The notes: a model not told the origin generated them from the sequence alone. DNA of 45,325 bases from Methanomassiliicoccaceae archaeon UBA328 (GCA_002506905.1 DAYM01000012.1:13236-58560), one strand, 5' to 3'. Counted from the stretch's first letter, positions 8,589 to 17,128 are shown. Translations and numbers: made by a program.

Positions 8589-9376
8589 TCCATGTGCATA
8601 CGGTAATTTCCGTTAATACATTCTACCTTAATAGGTTCGCCGTAGACCTTGCTCACGGTCTCCGAGTTAAGGAGGTCCGATTTCTTTCCGTCTGCGAACT
8701 TCTTTCCGTCCTTCAGCATGACGATCCTGTCGATGCAGTGGGGGATATCCGCAAGATCGTGTGTGATCATTATTATGCTGATGCCGCGTTCGATCAGTAT
8801 ATCGAACATCTGTCTGAATTTATAGTTCATAACGATATCCAGACCGGTCATGGGCTCATCCAAGATCAGCATCTTGGGATCGGTGACCAATGCCCTGGCG
8901 ATCAGAGTGCGCCTCATCTCTCCGAGGGACAGGTTCTCTATCGTCCTTTCCAGAAGGTCATCTATACCCATCATGACGGCCATCTCGTAGGTCTTCTTGA
9001 TCATGTTCTCGGAGACCTTCATGTTCCTGAAGACATCCAGACTGCCGAAGAATCCCGACGATATTACCTCATAGACCTTCGTATCGCTCCTGAATTGGGT
9101 CTGAAGGTCCATGGACACGACACCCATCTTGCTGCGGAGATCGAATATATTCCAAGACGTCTCTCCGAACAGGGCCATGTAAGGCGGATCATCATGATCG
9201 TAGAACGGCAGGACATCCCCTCTAAGCAATTTCAGGAGAGTGGTCTTTCCGGAACCGTTGAGGCCGATGATGGCGACATTCTCGCCGCTGTCTATCTCAA
9301 GGTCTATCGAATCCAAGATCCTCTTCCCGCCGCGTACAACGGATACGTTCCTGAGCACGAGTGCTTTACCGCTCAT
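8585..9376 (-). CDS. ABC transporter ATP-binding protein
   Basis: A 263-residue ATPase. Walker A is GLNGSGKTTLLKLL, the signature is LSLGEMRRTLIARAL, Walker B is MLILDEPMTGLD, and the switch histidine is in MITHDLADIPH. The long insertion after Walker A and the overall sequence resemble ModF-like, single-domain ATPases. No permease or solute-binding gene is adjacent, so the transported substrate is unknown. I chose the ATG at 9376 (MSGKALVLRN) because a TATA-like element (atttaaaatc, minus strand, about 9399-9408) lies about 25 bp upstream; a GTG at 9385 is the alternative. It overlaps the zinc-ribbon gene by 4 bp. Confidence 0.85.
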   Translation of the reverse strand: MSGKALVLRNVSVVRGGKRILDSIDLEIDSGENVAIIGLNGSGKTTLLKLLRGDVLPFYDHDDPPYMALFGETSWNIFDLRSKMGVVSMDLQTQFRSDTKVYEVISSGFFGSLDVFRNMKVSENMIKKTYEMAVMMGIDDLLERTIENLSLGEMRRTLIARALVTDPKMLILDEPMTGLDIVMNYKFRQMFDILIERGISIIMITHDLADIPHCIDRIVMLKDGKKFADGKKSDLLNSETVSKVYGEPIKVECINGNYRMHME

Positions 9377-9417
9377 AACAGCCACATATGCTTGACGATT
9401 TTAAATGTGTGTGCTCC

Positions 9418-9437
9418 CCCGGCAGAAAAAGGCCGGG
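9418..9437. terminator. GC hairpin after the symporter gene
   Basis: CCCGGC and GCCGGG flank an 8-nt loop, 15 bp downstream of the symporter stop codon on the minus strand. On that strand the loop is T-rich. It is a likely transcription terminator separating the symporter from the ABC gene. Confidence 0.45.
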
Positions 9438-9452
9438 AGAGCGTTGAAAGGT

Positions 9453-11102
9453 TTATTCCGCTGCGGGTTCGGCAGCTTCGACGGTTTCTTCTTCGCCTTC
9501 GGAGACCTTGTTCCTCTTGATGAGGAGGACGAGGGCCATGGCGATTATCGAGGCCGGGAGGGCGACGACCAATGCATCGACGTACATTATCGTACCTGTG
9601 AACAGGACCTGGCTTCCCGTGATCCATTCGCAGATGGGCATGAAAACCGATGTACTCTTGCAAATGAACAGCGCCCAGAACAGATATACCGCTGTACCGA
9701 CGGCGATACTTACGATGGCGGCATCCTTTCTCGGCCTCTTCGAATAGAGTCCGTGTGCGTATGCCGGAAGCAAAGCGGCCGCGGTCATTCCCATGAACAG
9801 GGATGTTGCCTTGGCGATGATATCGGACGGCATCAGGTAGCAGTAGACGATGACCAGGACCATGATGAGTGCCGTGACGATACGGTTGACCCTGATAGAC
9901 TGGGAGTCTACGAAGATGTTGGTCTTCCTGTTCTTGATCAGGCTGAACAGATCGTATCCTCCTGCGGCACCGATGGTGTGCATGAGCGCACTGATGGTGG
10001 AGATCGAAGCACAGAGCAGCGAAAGCAGGAACAGGGACACGAACACGTCTCCGAACGAAATGTCGGCAAACAGTTCTGTGATGAAAGTCGGGATGATGAA
10101 ATCAGTTCCCAGGGTCACATGTTCGAATGCAATTTCGCCGAACTCGTTGTAGAAGAACACGTTGCTGAGCGCTCCGCAGGTGTATGCCGCTCCGACAATG
10201 ACCAGGATGAACACTGCACCGATGATCATCGACTTGTTGAGTGTCTTGTCATCCTTTGCTGACATGTACCTGACGACCAGCTGAGGCTGTGTAAGGGCGC
10301 CGATACCCACTCCGAGAAGGAATGTGGTGACCAGAAGCATCCATTCATCTGTACCGAACGAGGAGAACGAGGTCCATCCGTTGAATCCGGTGAGTGTTCC
10401 CGTTGCATCTCCGATCTTTACATCCCAAAGGCTGGTAAGACCGTTCGTGGCCTCTGTGATACCTCCGAGGACAACGTATGTGGTCACGAGGATGACGACC
10501 ATACCGACGAACATTATGATCGCCTGGAGTGCATCATTGTACATGACGGCGATGATACCGCCGTATACGACATATATTCCAACAATAAGCGCCAATCCGA
10601 TGAGGATGAGGTCGTAGTATTCCGTGAGGCCGGTGATGACCGCAAGCGAATTGACGCCTCCCTTGAGGACTGCGGCGCAGTAAATGGGCATCATCACAAC
10701 GATGATAATGGCCGTGAAGGCCCTGATGCCCTTTGAGTGATAGATCTTTCCGAGAAGATCCGCGAAGGTAGAGGCTTTGAGTTTTCTTCCGAGTCTTCTG
10801 GTACGCTTTCCGAAGATGGCGAACGCCACAAAAATACCGATGAACATATTCAGGAAGCAAAGCCAGATCATGGACATACCATGTAAGGCCGCCTGACCGC
10901 CGAAACCAATGACAGCGGATGCGCTGAGGAAGGTCGCACCGTATGAGAGTGCGATGATCACAGGATTGCTCTTGTTCCTTCCGAGAAGATAATCTTGGTT
11001 GTTCTTTGTGTGTCTGTATCCGTAGATACTTATTCCAACAGTTGCGGCTATGAAGATGACGACCATGACCAGGAATATCGGCATCGATACACCGTCAGTC
11101 AT
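9453..11102 (-). CDS. Sodium:solute symporter (SSS family)
   Basis: A 549-residue membrane protein with about 13 hydrophobic segments. It carries the SSS hallmarks: YGYRHTKNNQDYLLGRN in the first loop, then LSYGATFLSASAVIGFGG, and the core SISTISALMHTIGAAGGYDLF. The C-terminal tail is acidic. It imports an organic solute or anion with sodium; the substrate cannot be read, though the pattern is close to the proline/pantothenate branch. I start at the ATG at 11102 rather than 11123 because the strong Shine-Dalgarno GGAGGGTGA sits 6 nt upstream. That sequence lies inside the 42-residue upstream gene, which overlaps by 8 bp. Confidence 0.88.
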   Translation of the reverse strand: MTDGVSMPIFLVMVVIFIAATVGISIYGYRHTKNNQDYLLGRNKSNPVIIALSYGATFLSASAVIGFGGQAALHGMSMIWLCFLNMFIGIFVAFAIFGKRTRRLGRKLKASTFADLLGKIYHSKGIRAFTAIIIVVMMPIYCAAVLKGGVNSLAVITGLTEYYDLILIGLALIVGIYVVYGGIIAVMYNDALQAIIMFVGMVVILVTTYVVLGGITEATNGLTSLWDVKIGDATGTLTGFNGWTSFSSFGTDEWMLLVTTFLLGVGIGALTQPQLVVRYMSAKDDKTLNKSMIIGAVFILVIVGAAYTCGALSNVFFYNEFGEIAFEHVTLGTDFIIPTFITELFADISFGDVFVSLFLLSLLCASISTISALMHTIGAAGGYDLFSLIKNRKTNIFVDSQSIRVNRIVTALIMVLVIVYCYLMPSDIIAKATSLFMGMTAAALLPAYAHGLYSKRPRKDAAIVSIAVGTAVYLFWALFICKSTSVFMPICEWITGSQVLFTGTIMYVDALVVALPASIIAMALVLLIKRNKVSEGEEETVEAAEPAAE

Positions 11103-11223
11103 TGTTCTCACCCTCCTTATCATTGCGGTGGATGTAGTAGTAAACGGCGCACAATGCTACCGTTGCAAAACATGCCACGTAGGATCCCCAGATCCACGGA
11201 TCGGTCAGTCCAAAGAAACTCAT
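11095..11223 (-). CDS. Small symporter accessory protein (42 aa)
   Basis: MSFFGLTDPW opens a 42-residue protein with one transmembrane helix (about residues 12-31, WGSYVACFATVALCAVYYYI) and a charged tail (HRNDKEGENND). A Shine-Dalgarno AAGGTGA sits about 8 nt before its ATG. Its end carries the Shine-Dalgarno of the symporter and overlaps it by 8 bp. Small single-helix proteins encoded just before SSS symporters occur in other prokaryotes and probably assemble with the transporter, so an accessory role is inferred from size, topology and position. Confidence 0.75.
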   Translation of the reverse strand: MSFFGLTDPWIWGSYVACFATVALCAVYYYIHRNDKEGENND

Positions 11224-11241
11224 TCAAATCTCACCTTGTTA

Positions 11242-11260
11242 CGTGCTAACAATTAGCACG
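11242..11260. promoter_or_regulatory. Perfect inverted repeat in the symporter leader
   Basis: CGTGCTAA, spacer CAA, TTAGCACG is a perfect 8-bp inverted repeat 19 bp upstream of the small accessory gene. A TATA-like element on the minus strand (ttaaataca, about 11277-11285) would place transcription start near 11255, so the repeat straddles the start. It could be a repressor operator or a 5' hairpin in the mRNA. Confidence 0.5.
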
Positions 11261-11333
11261 GTCTAATCTGCCATTTTGTATTTAATGGTTGCTGAACGAA
11301 GTATCCAAAAACAACAAAATTGACCAGAAGAGG

Positions 11334-11340
11334 TTATATA
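11334..11340 (+). promoter_or_regulatory. TATA box of the SRP RNA gene
   Basis: TTATATA is preceded by a purine-rich BRE-like stretch (agaagagg). Its centre is 24 bp before 11361, the position predicted independently from helix pairing to be the 5' end of the SRP RNA. Confidence 0.7.
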
Positions 11341-11360
11341 GCGACAGAATATAGACCATC

Positions 11361-11668
11361 TGTTAGGCTTGACCGGGGAGCTTGGCGTGCCCTACACCCG
11401 CAATCGTCAATAGCGGGGGTGACAGCAGGGGGCGGCAGTGCTGAACGTTCAGGCCCACAAAGCAACTATGAGATCTTGTCCTGTAGAGTCGGCGTACGTA
11501 TCGGATGCGGCCGGAGGGTCGCTGAGGGTACGCTAATCGGGGAGACCGGGTCAGGCCCTGACGGGAGCAGCCTTACTCTGAGCCACTGACGTTTACGGGG
11601 AAACAGGGTTGAGAAGCGATGTGATCCACCTGAATTGGGGGGCAGTGTCCACCCCTGTGGCCTAACAC
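11361..11668 (+). ncRNA. Archaeal signal recognition particle RNA (7S RNA)
   Basis: About 308 nt. The 5' end TGTTAGGC (11361-11368) pairs with GCCTAACA (11660-11667), closing helix 1. Near 11544-11577 is the conserved helix 8 region, with GTCAGGCCCTGACGGGAGCAGCC-type bases: the GGAGCAGC asymmetric loop and the apical tetraloop region where SRP54 binds. The 3' end is followed by a T-run (cactttttc). TATA box 11334-11340 fits the start. The RNA forms the particle with SRP54, encoded at 32811-34163, and with SRP19, which is not seen here. Confidence 0.9.
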
Positions 11669-11683
11669 TTTTTCAAAAACATA

Positions 11684-12664
11684 TCAGTCTTTCTTAGGTC
11701 TGCATCCGGTGATGATATCCTTATCAAAATCGAAGAGCACTTTCGTCTCTCCGCGATAGGAAAGCCTCAGTTGGGAACTGCTGTTCACGTTACCGACAAC
11801 GGCGCCTGCGCATCCCACGTTCGCAAACATGTCCAAGACCTCTTCGGAATTACCGGGAGGACAGGAGAATACGAATCCGCAGCCCTGGTAGGCAAGGATC
11901 CATTGGATCATGTCCACGCCCTCGGGCATCGGTATCTTTTCGACTTCTATGTCTCCGCCCATACCGGAACTCTCCAACATCATTCCGAGTGTTCCGATGC
12001 AGCCGGGGTTGCTCATATCCTTGCCGGAATTGACCAGATGCCTGGCCGCTATCTGCGTCATGAGCTCCATCTGCTTCTGGACCAGTTCGTCATCTTTCTT
12101 CGAAGTGGTATCCCAGGCATATTTCAGACCTTCCGGGAAATATCCGTCCAGATCGATGACGAAAACGATATCGTCACCGTCGGCGGCCTCGGTGCTTCTG
12201 ATCAGGTCCCCTTTGGGAACAGTGCCTATGATCGAGATATCGATCGCATTATAATGACAGTCGGGATGTGTGTGTCCGCCGACAACGGGGACATTGAATT
12301 TCTTAACCGCTCTCGCAATACCTTTGAGGATCTGATTGCAGACCCTGCTCTTGGACATGGAAAGCACATCGACCATGGCCATAGGTTTGCCGCCCATGGC
12401 CGCGATATCGTTGACATTGACCAGAACTGCATAATATCCTGCATAGAACGGATCGGTATTCAGGAGAGATTCCATGATACCGTCGGTGGCGAACAGAACA
12501 TAATTGTCTCCGCAGTCGATCGCGGCAGCATCTTCTCCTTCGGCTGCAACGACCTGAGGGAATTCGGACAGGGGTAGATTATCCACAATCGTGTGGATGG
12601 CTCTTTTCCTGGTAACTCCCGGAAATGTACGTATCGACTCTATGATCTCGTTCAATGTAGTCAT
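11684..12664 (-). CDS. AIR synthase-like protein, probable methanogenesis marker protein 2
   Basis: A 326-residue PurM/SelD/HypE-fold protein. EGEDAAAIDCGDNYVLFATDGI gives the N-terminal nucleotide-binding Asp pattern. VNVNDIAAMGGKPMAMVDVL and VVGGHTHPDCHYNAIDISIIGTV follow, as in AIR synthase and thiamine-monophosphate kinase relatives. The overall length and the AMGGKPMAMVDVLS segment fit the methanogen-specific subgroup called methanogenesis marker 2, of unknown biochemical role. ThiL or HypE are the alternatives. I start at the ATG at 12664 (MTTLNEII); 12691 is also in frame. Two downstream neighbours are RNA and cofactor genes, not thiamine genes. Confidence 0.65.
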   Translation of the reverse strand: MTTLNEIIESIRTFPGVTRKRAIHTIVDNLPLSEFPQVVAAEGEDAAAIDCGDNYVLFATDGIMESLLNTDPFYAGYYAVLVNVNDIAAMGGKPMAMVDVLSMSKSRVCNQILKGIARAVKKFNVPVVGGHTHPDCHYNAIDISIIGTVPKGDLIRSTEAADGDDIVFVIDLDGYFPEGLKYAWDTTSKKDDELVQKQMELMTQIAARHLVNSGKDMSNPGCIGTLGMMLESSGMGGDIEVEKIPMPEGVDMIQWILAYQGCGFVFSCPPGNSEEVLDMFANVGCAGAVVGNVNSSSQLRLSYRGETKVLFDFDKDIITGCRPKKD

Positions 12665-12710
12665 TTGAAGCACCGTATCCTCAAGAAACATAAAAACCCT
12701 ATTGATGCGA

Positions 12711-13274
12711 TCACATCAGCTTGGTCTGCTTTGTTTCCATGACCAGATGTTTGGAGTCCTTTAATTCCAAGAACATGTCGGAGATGATATCGGAATATTC
12801 GTTGGGAAATTCGCAGACAGGCTCAAATGCCTGCTCGTTGGAAATGATATTCCCTGAGCGCCTCAGGACCTTTTTGCATTCTGCGATAGATTGGGCATCC
12901 GCGGGAATTCCGTTGATCCTGACCACACCCGCCTGTTTGAGCTCTGATTCGAAGATGGGTCTTTTCAGCAATCTGAATAGAACGTAAAGGGTCAGGTCCT
13001 CGGCCTTGTCGGGATATTTCTTCACTGCTCTCGATACGGCCTGATAGACGTTATCGCTCTGAGTCCTTATGGGGATATAGATCTTGGAAGGGGGGATCTC
13101 CTTTTCTTTCAGAATGCCTACGTCTGTCAAAGCACGCAGATATCCCGTCAGGATCAGACGGTGATGCTTGATCCCTTTGGTCTCGAGCTCCTTGGTAAGT
13201 GAACTGATCGACTTACCTTCCTTGCCCAAGGTCTCGATGACCATGCGGTTAAAATCCTTCTCGGGATTGAACAT
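12711..13274 (-). CDS. Winged-helix domain protein, unknown
   Basis: A 187-residue soluble protein. The first 70 residues fit a winged helix (FNRMVIETLGKEGKSISSLTKELETKGIKHHRLILTGYLRALTDVGIL followed by a basic wing), so it probably binds DNA. The remainder has no motif I know. Three ATGs are in frame (13286, 13280, 13274). A TATA-like element (tttatta, minus strand, about 13299-13305) lies 27 bp before 13274, favouring a leaderless start there. A 14-bp palindrome (13336-13349) is upstream. It could be a regulator of the adjacent RNA or methanogenesis genes; that is only inference. Confidence 0.6.
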   Translation of the reverse strand: MFNPEKDFNRMVIETLGKEGKSISSLTKELETKGIKHHRLILTGYLRALTDVGILKEKEIPPSKIYIPIRTQSDNVYQAVSRAVKKYPDKAEDLTLYVLFRLLKRPIFESELKQAGVVRINGIPADAQSIAECKKVLRRSGNIISNEQAFEPVCEFPNEYSDIISDMFLELKDSKHLVMETKQTKLM

Positions 13275-13335
13275 CGCCATCGTCATAGCGTTAATACATA
13301 ATAAAGGTTCCAGATTTCATTAATTTTTTCTGAAT

Positions 13336-13349
13336 TCAGAATATTCTGA
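13336..13349. promoter_or_regulatory. 14-bp perfect palindrome upstream of the winged-helix gene
   Basis: TCAGAATATTCTGA is a perfect palindrome about 31 bp upstream of the TATA-like element of the winged-helix gene on the minus strand. The position suits an activator or autoregulatory site. Confidence 0.45.
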
Positions 13350-13388
13350 GATTTTCAAATGTCTGGCTAGGTCATTTGATAACATATA

Positions 13389-13430
13389 TGGTAACAAACA
13401 TGGTAAAATGATGGGGCGCATTTGTTACCA
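13389..13430. promoter_or_regulatory. 10-bp inverted repeat upstream of the candidate RNA
   Basis: TGGTAACAAA (13389-13398) and TTTGTTACCA (13421-13430) are perfect inverted copies separated by 22 bp. The spacer holds a further ATGGTAA copy. They lie 20 bp before the TATA box (13451-13457) that would drive the structured RNA, so they may be a two-site operator for it. Confidence 0.45.
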
Positions 13431-13476
13431 GTTCTGATTAAAAAATTACTTTATATCTGTGATAAGTAACATTAAT

Positions 13477-13612
13477 GTAGCCAGCCAACCCTAGTAGGGA
13501 GTCATTGATGGGAAACCAAACCCCTGGAGACCGCGCTTGGCACGAGTATATGGTCGATTACCCGGCGGGGACCGCGAAGCCCCACAATCCCTCGATCGAT
13601 CGAAGGTCTCCC
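13477..13612 (+). ncRNA. Candidate structured non-coding RNA
   Basis: No coding frame fits this stretch. A TATA box (tttatatc, about 13450-13457) predicts a start near 13477. Visible pairings: CCCT/AGGG at 13489-13499; GGAGACC (13526-13532) with GGTCTCC (13605-13611); GGTCGAT (13552-13558) with ATCGATC (13595-13601, one G-U pair); GGGG (13567-13570) with CCCC (13580-13583). These nest as one multi-helix fold. It is not tRNA, 5S, SRP or RNase P RNA by motif or size. It lies between a minus-strand winged-helix gene and the end of the protease gene. The call rests on structure and promoter only. Confidence 0.5.
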
Positions 13613-13623
13613 TAATTCTCACT

Positions 13624-15150
13624 TCATAATATTACTGACATTATCACCAGTATGAATATGAACCAAACCACCGTGGAAACATAACTTGCTATTGTATTGG
13701 CAAGTTCCTCACGCTGCTGACGGTCCTTCCTGCCCATCTTCTCCAGTATGTAATCCACTCCGCCGAGCAGAACGAATCCCCCGTCAAAGGGGACTGCGGG
13801 TATCGCATTGGACACTCCGAGGATTATATTCAGCCAGAATATCCAATAGAACAGACTGGCGAACCACCAGAACGCATCTCCGAGCGGGACGTCATACCAC
13901 CATTTGACGGAATCGGGAAGAGGTGAGAATCCATTGAAAGGACCGGAAATGTAACTGATGACCGATGTTGCATAATCGGTTAAGGTCTCATCACCGTAGA
14001 ACGGATTCCTGGCGATATCCAATACTGCATTGGGCGTACTGAACGTCATACCCGACGTGGTCATACTGACACCGAGGAAACCTTTCGAGCCGTTGCTCGA
14101 GAGCTTTACATCGACATACTCCTTGTTACCGTCCGAAGTAAGATAGGTGACCTATATCGTGTCACCCGGCGATGTTTCCGACATGTATGATTGGAACTGA
14201 GATGCAGTATAGATCAGCGTCTCTATCCCGTTGCTGTCGGTAAATGAAAGCAGGAACCAATGTTTCTCCAGACCGGCATCATCTGCAGGCGATCCCGAGA
14301 CAACCGTTTCGATATGAACGCCCCAAGTGATATCGACCGTTCCCGCAGAGTTCTCGGCAATATAGCTGATGGTGACAACGTCTCCGGGGACCCAGGAATA
14401 TTCATAGACGTCAAGGTCGAATTCCTCTCCGTTTATGCTCTCTATGATAGAACCGCTGGGAATTCCGCTATCATATGCGGGAGAATCGGATGTGATGCCG
14501 TATATGGCAGCCTGATCTCCGTAGGGAGAAGAGATTCCTCCCAGCATCACGCCGGAAAAGATCAGGAATGCAATGGTACCTACAACAAAGTTCGTGGAAA
14601 TCCCGGCAGTGTAAAGGTCAAGCTTGACACGTCTGCCGGCCTTCTGGACATCCTCTTCGTTAGGCTCGACAAATGCACCCATAGGGATGACAAGATGAAG
14701 AAGGCCTGTGGAGGATACGCGCATGCCGTTAGAAGCGGTCTGCATTCCGTGGGCAAGCTCATGGAGACATACCGCAACGATCAGTCCGATGATACCGAAT
14801 CCCAAAGGCAGAAGAGGATTCAGACCGGGAATGGCAAGGGCATACTCGATGCCCATACCGCCCGAATTGATGTTGTTCGAGATGTTCAGCACTCCTACGA
14901 TGAGGATGTACATTATCACGATCATCAGGAAGAACGATACTATCAAAGAGAAAGTACCGAAGAAGCGCCAGAATCTATGGTATTTGGAATATTTATCGAT
15001 AAGACGCATTCCCAATTTGGTCCTGACCATTATAGCGGGGCCGTAGGTCTTTAGGTTGTACTTCTCGGCCTTGGGCGATAAACGTACCCAAAACCAAAAT
15101 GGAACATACAGTACTGCAAGTATCAATAATACCCAATATACCGGTTCCAT
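13624..15150 (-). CDS. Site-2 protease (M50) with PDZ domains and an in-frame TAG (putative pyrrolysine 333)
   Basis: An intramembrane zinc metalloprotease of 508 residues if the TAG at 14154-14152 is decoded. Residues 5-25 are hydrophobic, and further membrane helices lie at about 66-90 and 115-135 and near 185-205. HELAH (130-134) is the zinc site, and GAFVEPNEE (about 158-166) is typical of archaeal M50 enzymes. PDZ-like regions lie at about 205-280 and 280-360. The TAG falls in the second, between SPGDTI and VTYLTSDGNKEYVDVKL; the frame stays open through GFLGVS, the NAIPAVPFDGG motif (about 448-458), which supplies the Asp zinc ligand, and a last helix. Stopping at TAG would remove that ligand. 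The final stop is TGA. No frameshift is needed. Alternatives are a recent nonsense mutation or two polypeptides. Confidence 0.85.
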
Positions 15151-15202
15151 CAGTGCTCCCTCACACCTGTATGGAATGGCCGTATAAAAAGACTGAAGGA
15201 GC

Positions 15203-15874
15203 TTAAGGAGTTACGATCTCGACACCTTTTGGGTTATGGTCGTAGATTATCTTCTTGGCCCACTTGAGCTTCTTGAGTTTCATGGCCGGATCGGAACCGT
15301 CCTTGAAATTGGGATGCTCGAAATCGAATCCCTCGAGCAGGATCCTGTCTGCACCGAAATGTCTGGCCAGACAGACCGCACGGTCCCCGTCCGTGAAGCC
15401 GCCGAAATCGAAAACGGTATTCTCCGGCTTTGACTGTGTGGTCAGTATAACGGGACCTCTGAATCTGGAAGCATACATCAAAATGGCGGACGGATTATCG
15501 CCGTGAGCATGAAGCAGCGTTATGTCACCGGCATCGCTGGCCTCGATCTGCGAGGTCATATCTCCGTCCAGATCGGTGACTACAATATCGGGAATGATCC
15601 TGAGACGCAGCAATCTGGGAACAGAAGAACCGGAAGCGATCAAAGTACCGACCGGAGACATTTTCCTGATATCGTCTTCCAGACCGGGCGAATTTCCGAA
15701 AACAGTTACTACTTTACCGATCTTGGAGGCCAATTCATCCTCGTCGATAAGATCCGAGTTCAGGGTCACCATCTTAAGGATCCTTACAGACGTCTCATCC
15801 ATGCCCTTGTCGTAACCCATGTCGGCAAGGATCTGATCGTAGATGGGCTCCCATTCACTGTATTGCATCTTCAT
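15203..15874 (-). CDS. mptE: MptE-like 6-hydroxymethylpterin diphosphokinase (DUF115)
   Basis: A 223-residue protein of the DUF115 family, whose archaeal members transfer diphosphate to 6-hydroxymethyl-7,8-dihydropterin in tetrahydromethanopterin synthesis. Conserved pieces are VVTVFGNSPGLEDDI (nucleotide loop), GTLIASGSSVPRLL, PDIVVTDLDGD with its aspartates, HAHGDN, and FGGFTDGDRAVCLARHFGA. It acts in the cytosol. Its first 20 bp overlap the end of the DUF373 gene, so the two are coupled. ATGs at 15874 and 15868 are both possible; I use the first. Confidence 0.85.
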   Translation of the reverse strand: MKMQYSEWEPIYDQILADMGYDKGMDETSVRILKMVTLNSDLIDEDELASKIGKVVTVFGNSPGLEDDIRKMSPVGTLIASGSSVPRLLRLRIIPDIVVTDLDGDMTSQIEASDAGDITLLHAHGDNPSAILMYASRFRGPVILTTQSKPENTVFDFGGFTDGDRAVCLARHFGADRILLEGFDFEHPNFKDGSDPAMKLKKLKWAKKIIYDHNPKGVEIVTP

Positions 15875-16991
15875 CAGTTCCGCTGCTGTTTTTCCTATAT
15901 TCTATCTTCATGTGACGCTGGGTCAGAGATGTAAGGAATGTCAGAAGGAGTCCGAACCCTATCTCTATCGCACAAGTGGTAGCACTCACCATCGGCATAT
16001 CGAGATAACGGAGCATGATGTCCAGCGAACCCATTGCGATAAGTCCCAAAGCAGCCAGGCTAACGCAGGACGTAAGTGAGCTCATTTTCAGCGTATTGGA
16101 GTTGAGGAAATCATCCAGAAGATCGCCGATAACGTAGATCATGATGCCGAATACGAAGAACCACAAAGATGAATAGACGAACCATACGGCCTGCTGCGAG
16201 ATCCTTGTCATATAGACCTGATCCAAAGATAAGAATCCGTAGATCACACCAGCCACGATACAGATGATCGCGATGAATGCAAATGCCACCGACATGCTGC
16301 CGCTCTTCAGTCTGTCCTTCCATTTCTTGTTCCATTTGGACAGCCAGTCCTGCGTATTGTACGCGTATAGCAAAAAGCAAAATCCGATGATGCACACGAC
16401 CGCGGGAGTGGTACTGACCGCCATAGATTCGTTGCCCGCCATGATCTCCATCAAATGAGGGACCAGATAGACCAACGAGATCAACAGGATGATCCAACCT
16501 ATCGGCGCAAGGAACCTCTTCCTCTTGTCTGTGTCCGAAAGCATCTTGGACAGGATGTAGATGGTACCTTCGATACCGGGAGCCTGTTTGACATAGACCT
16601 TTCTGACGGAATCGATTCTTATACGGGACGAAACGATCGGATAGACGTATTCGTCCTCGGCACCGTCGCCGACCAATATCACACGGTCCGGAGAGGTCCT
16701 CTCGAGAACATCTTCGAGTTCTTCGACAATGGCTGAATCGGACCTGTAACCGACCTTCTGGTTTCCGCAGATCAAAGCGACCTCGACATCGTTGTTCCTG
16801 TCGCTGTGAAGGTCCTTGTAGATGTTCATTGCCGCGTACAATGCGTTGACATCCGAATCCTCCGGATCTGCAACGCCCAAAGCCGTCGCTGCGATAGAAC
16901 ATGCTTCGATACCGATGACAGGTGAATCGACACCGCCTTTGACGCCGAAATCATCGTCTCTGTCAACGACCAGGACCAAGGTCTTCTTCAT
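15855..16991 (-). CDS. DUF373 family membrane protein
   Basis: A 378-residue protein. The cytosolic N-terminal half (about 150 residues) is the DUF373 domain: KTLVLVVDRDDDFGVKGGVDSPVIG with its Asp-rich DRDDD, then VALICGNQKVGYRSD and VILVGDGAEDEYVYPI. The C-terminal half has about six membrane helices. The function is unknown; the family is archaeal. I start at MKKTLVLVVD (16991); an ATG 36 bp upstream exists. It overlaps the MptE gene by 20 bp; the shared operon may reflect a metabolic link or only convenience. Confidence 0.85.
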   Translation of the reverse strand: MKKTLVLVVDRDDDFGVKGGVDSPVIGIEACSIAATALGVADPEDSDVNALYAAMNIYKDLHSDRNNDVEVALICGNQKVGYRSDSAIVEELEDVLERTSPDRVILVGDGAEDEYVYPIVSSRIRIDSVRKVYVKQAPGIEGTIYILSKMLSDTDKRKRFLAPIGWIILLISLVYLVPHLMEIMAGNESMAVSTTPAVVCIIGFCFLLYAYNTQDWLSKWNKKWKDRLKSGSMSVAFAFIAIICIVAGVIYGFLSLDQVYMTRISQQAVWFVYSSLWFFVFGIMIYVIGDLLDDFLNSNTLKMSSLTSCVSLAALGLIAMGSLDIMLRYLDMPMVSATTCAIEIGFGLLLTFLTSLTQRHMKIEYRKNSSGTDEDAIQ

Positions 16992-17128
16992 CAATATCAG
17001 ATTGTCCCCACCGTATTTAATTATCATGTTGTTATTGGCGCGCGACCAGATAATTATCGACAGCGTTTTAAAAAATCCGTGCTCCGTCCCTAATAAAGCT
17101 TATTTAATCCGTCATTCATGGCGTTCCC

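Noticed and set aside
13477..13612. tRNA-Pyl or RNase P RNA as identity of the structured RNA
   Set aside because: No cloverleaf or CTA anticodon loop, and the RNase P core motifs are absent; the length is also too short for RNase P.
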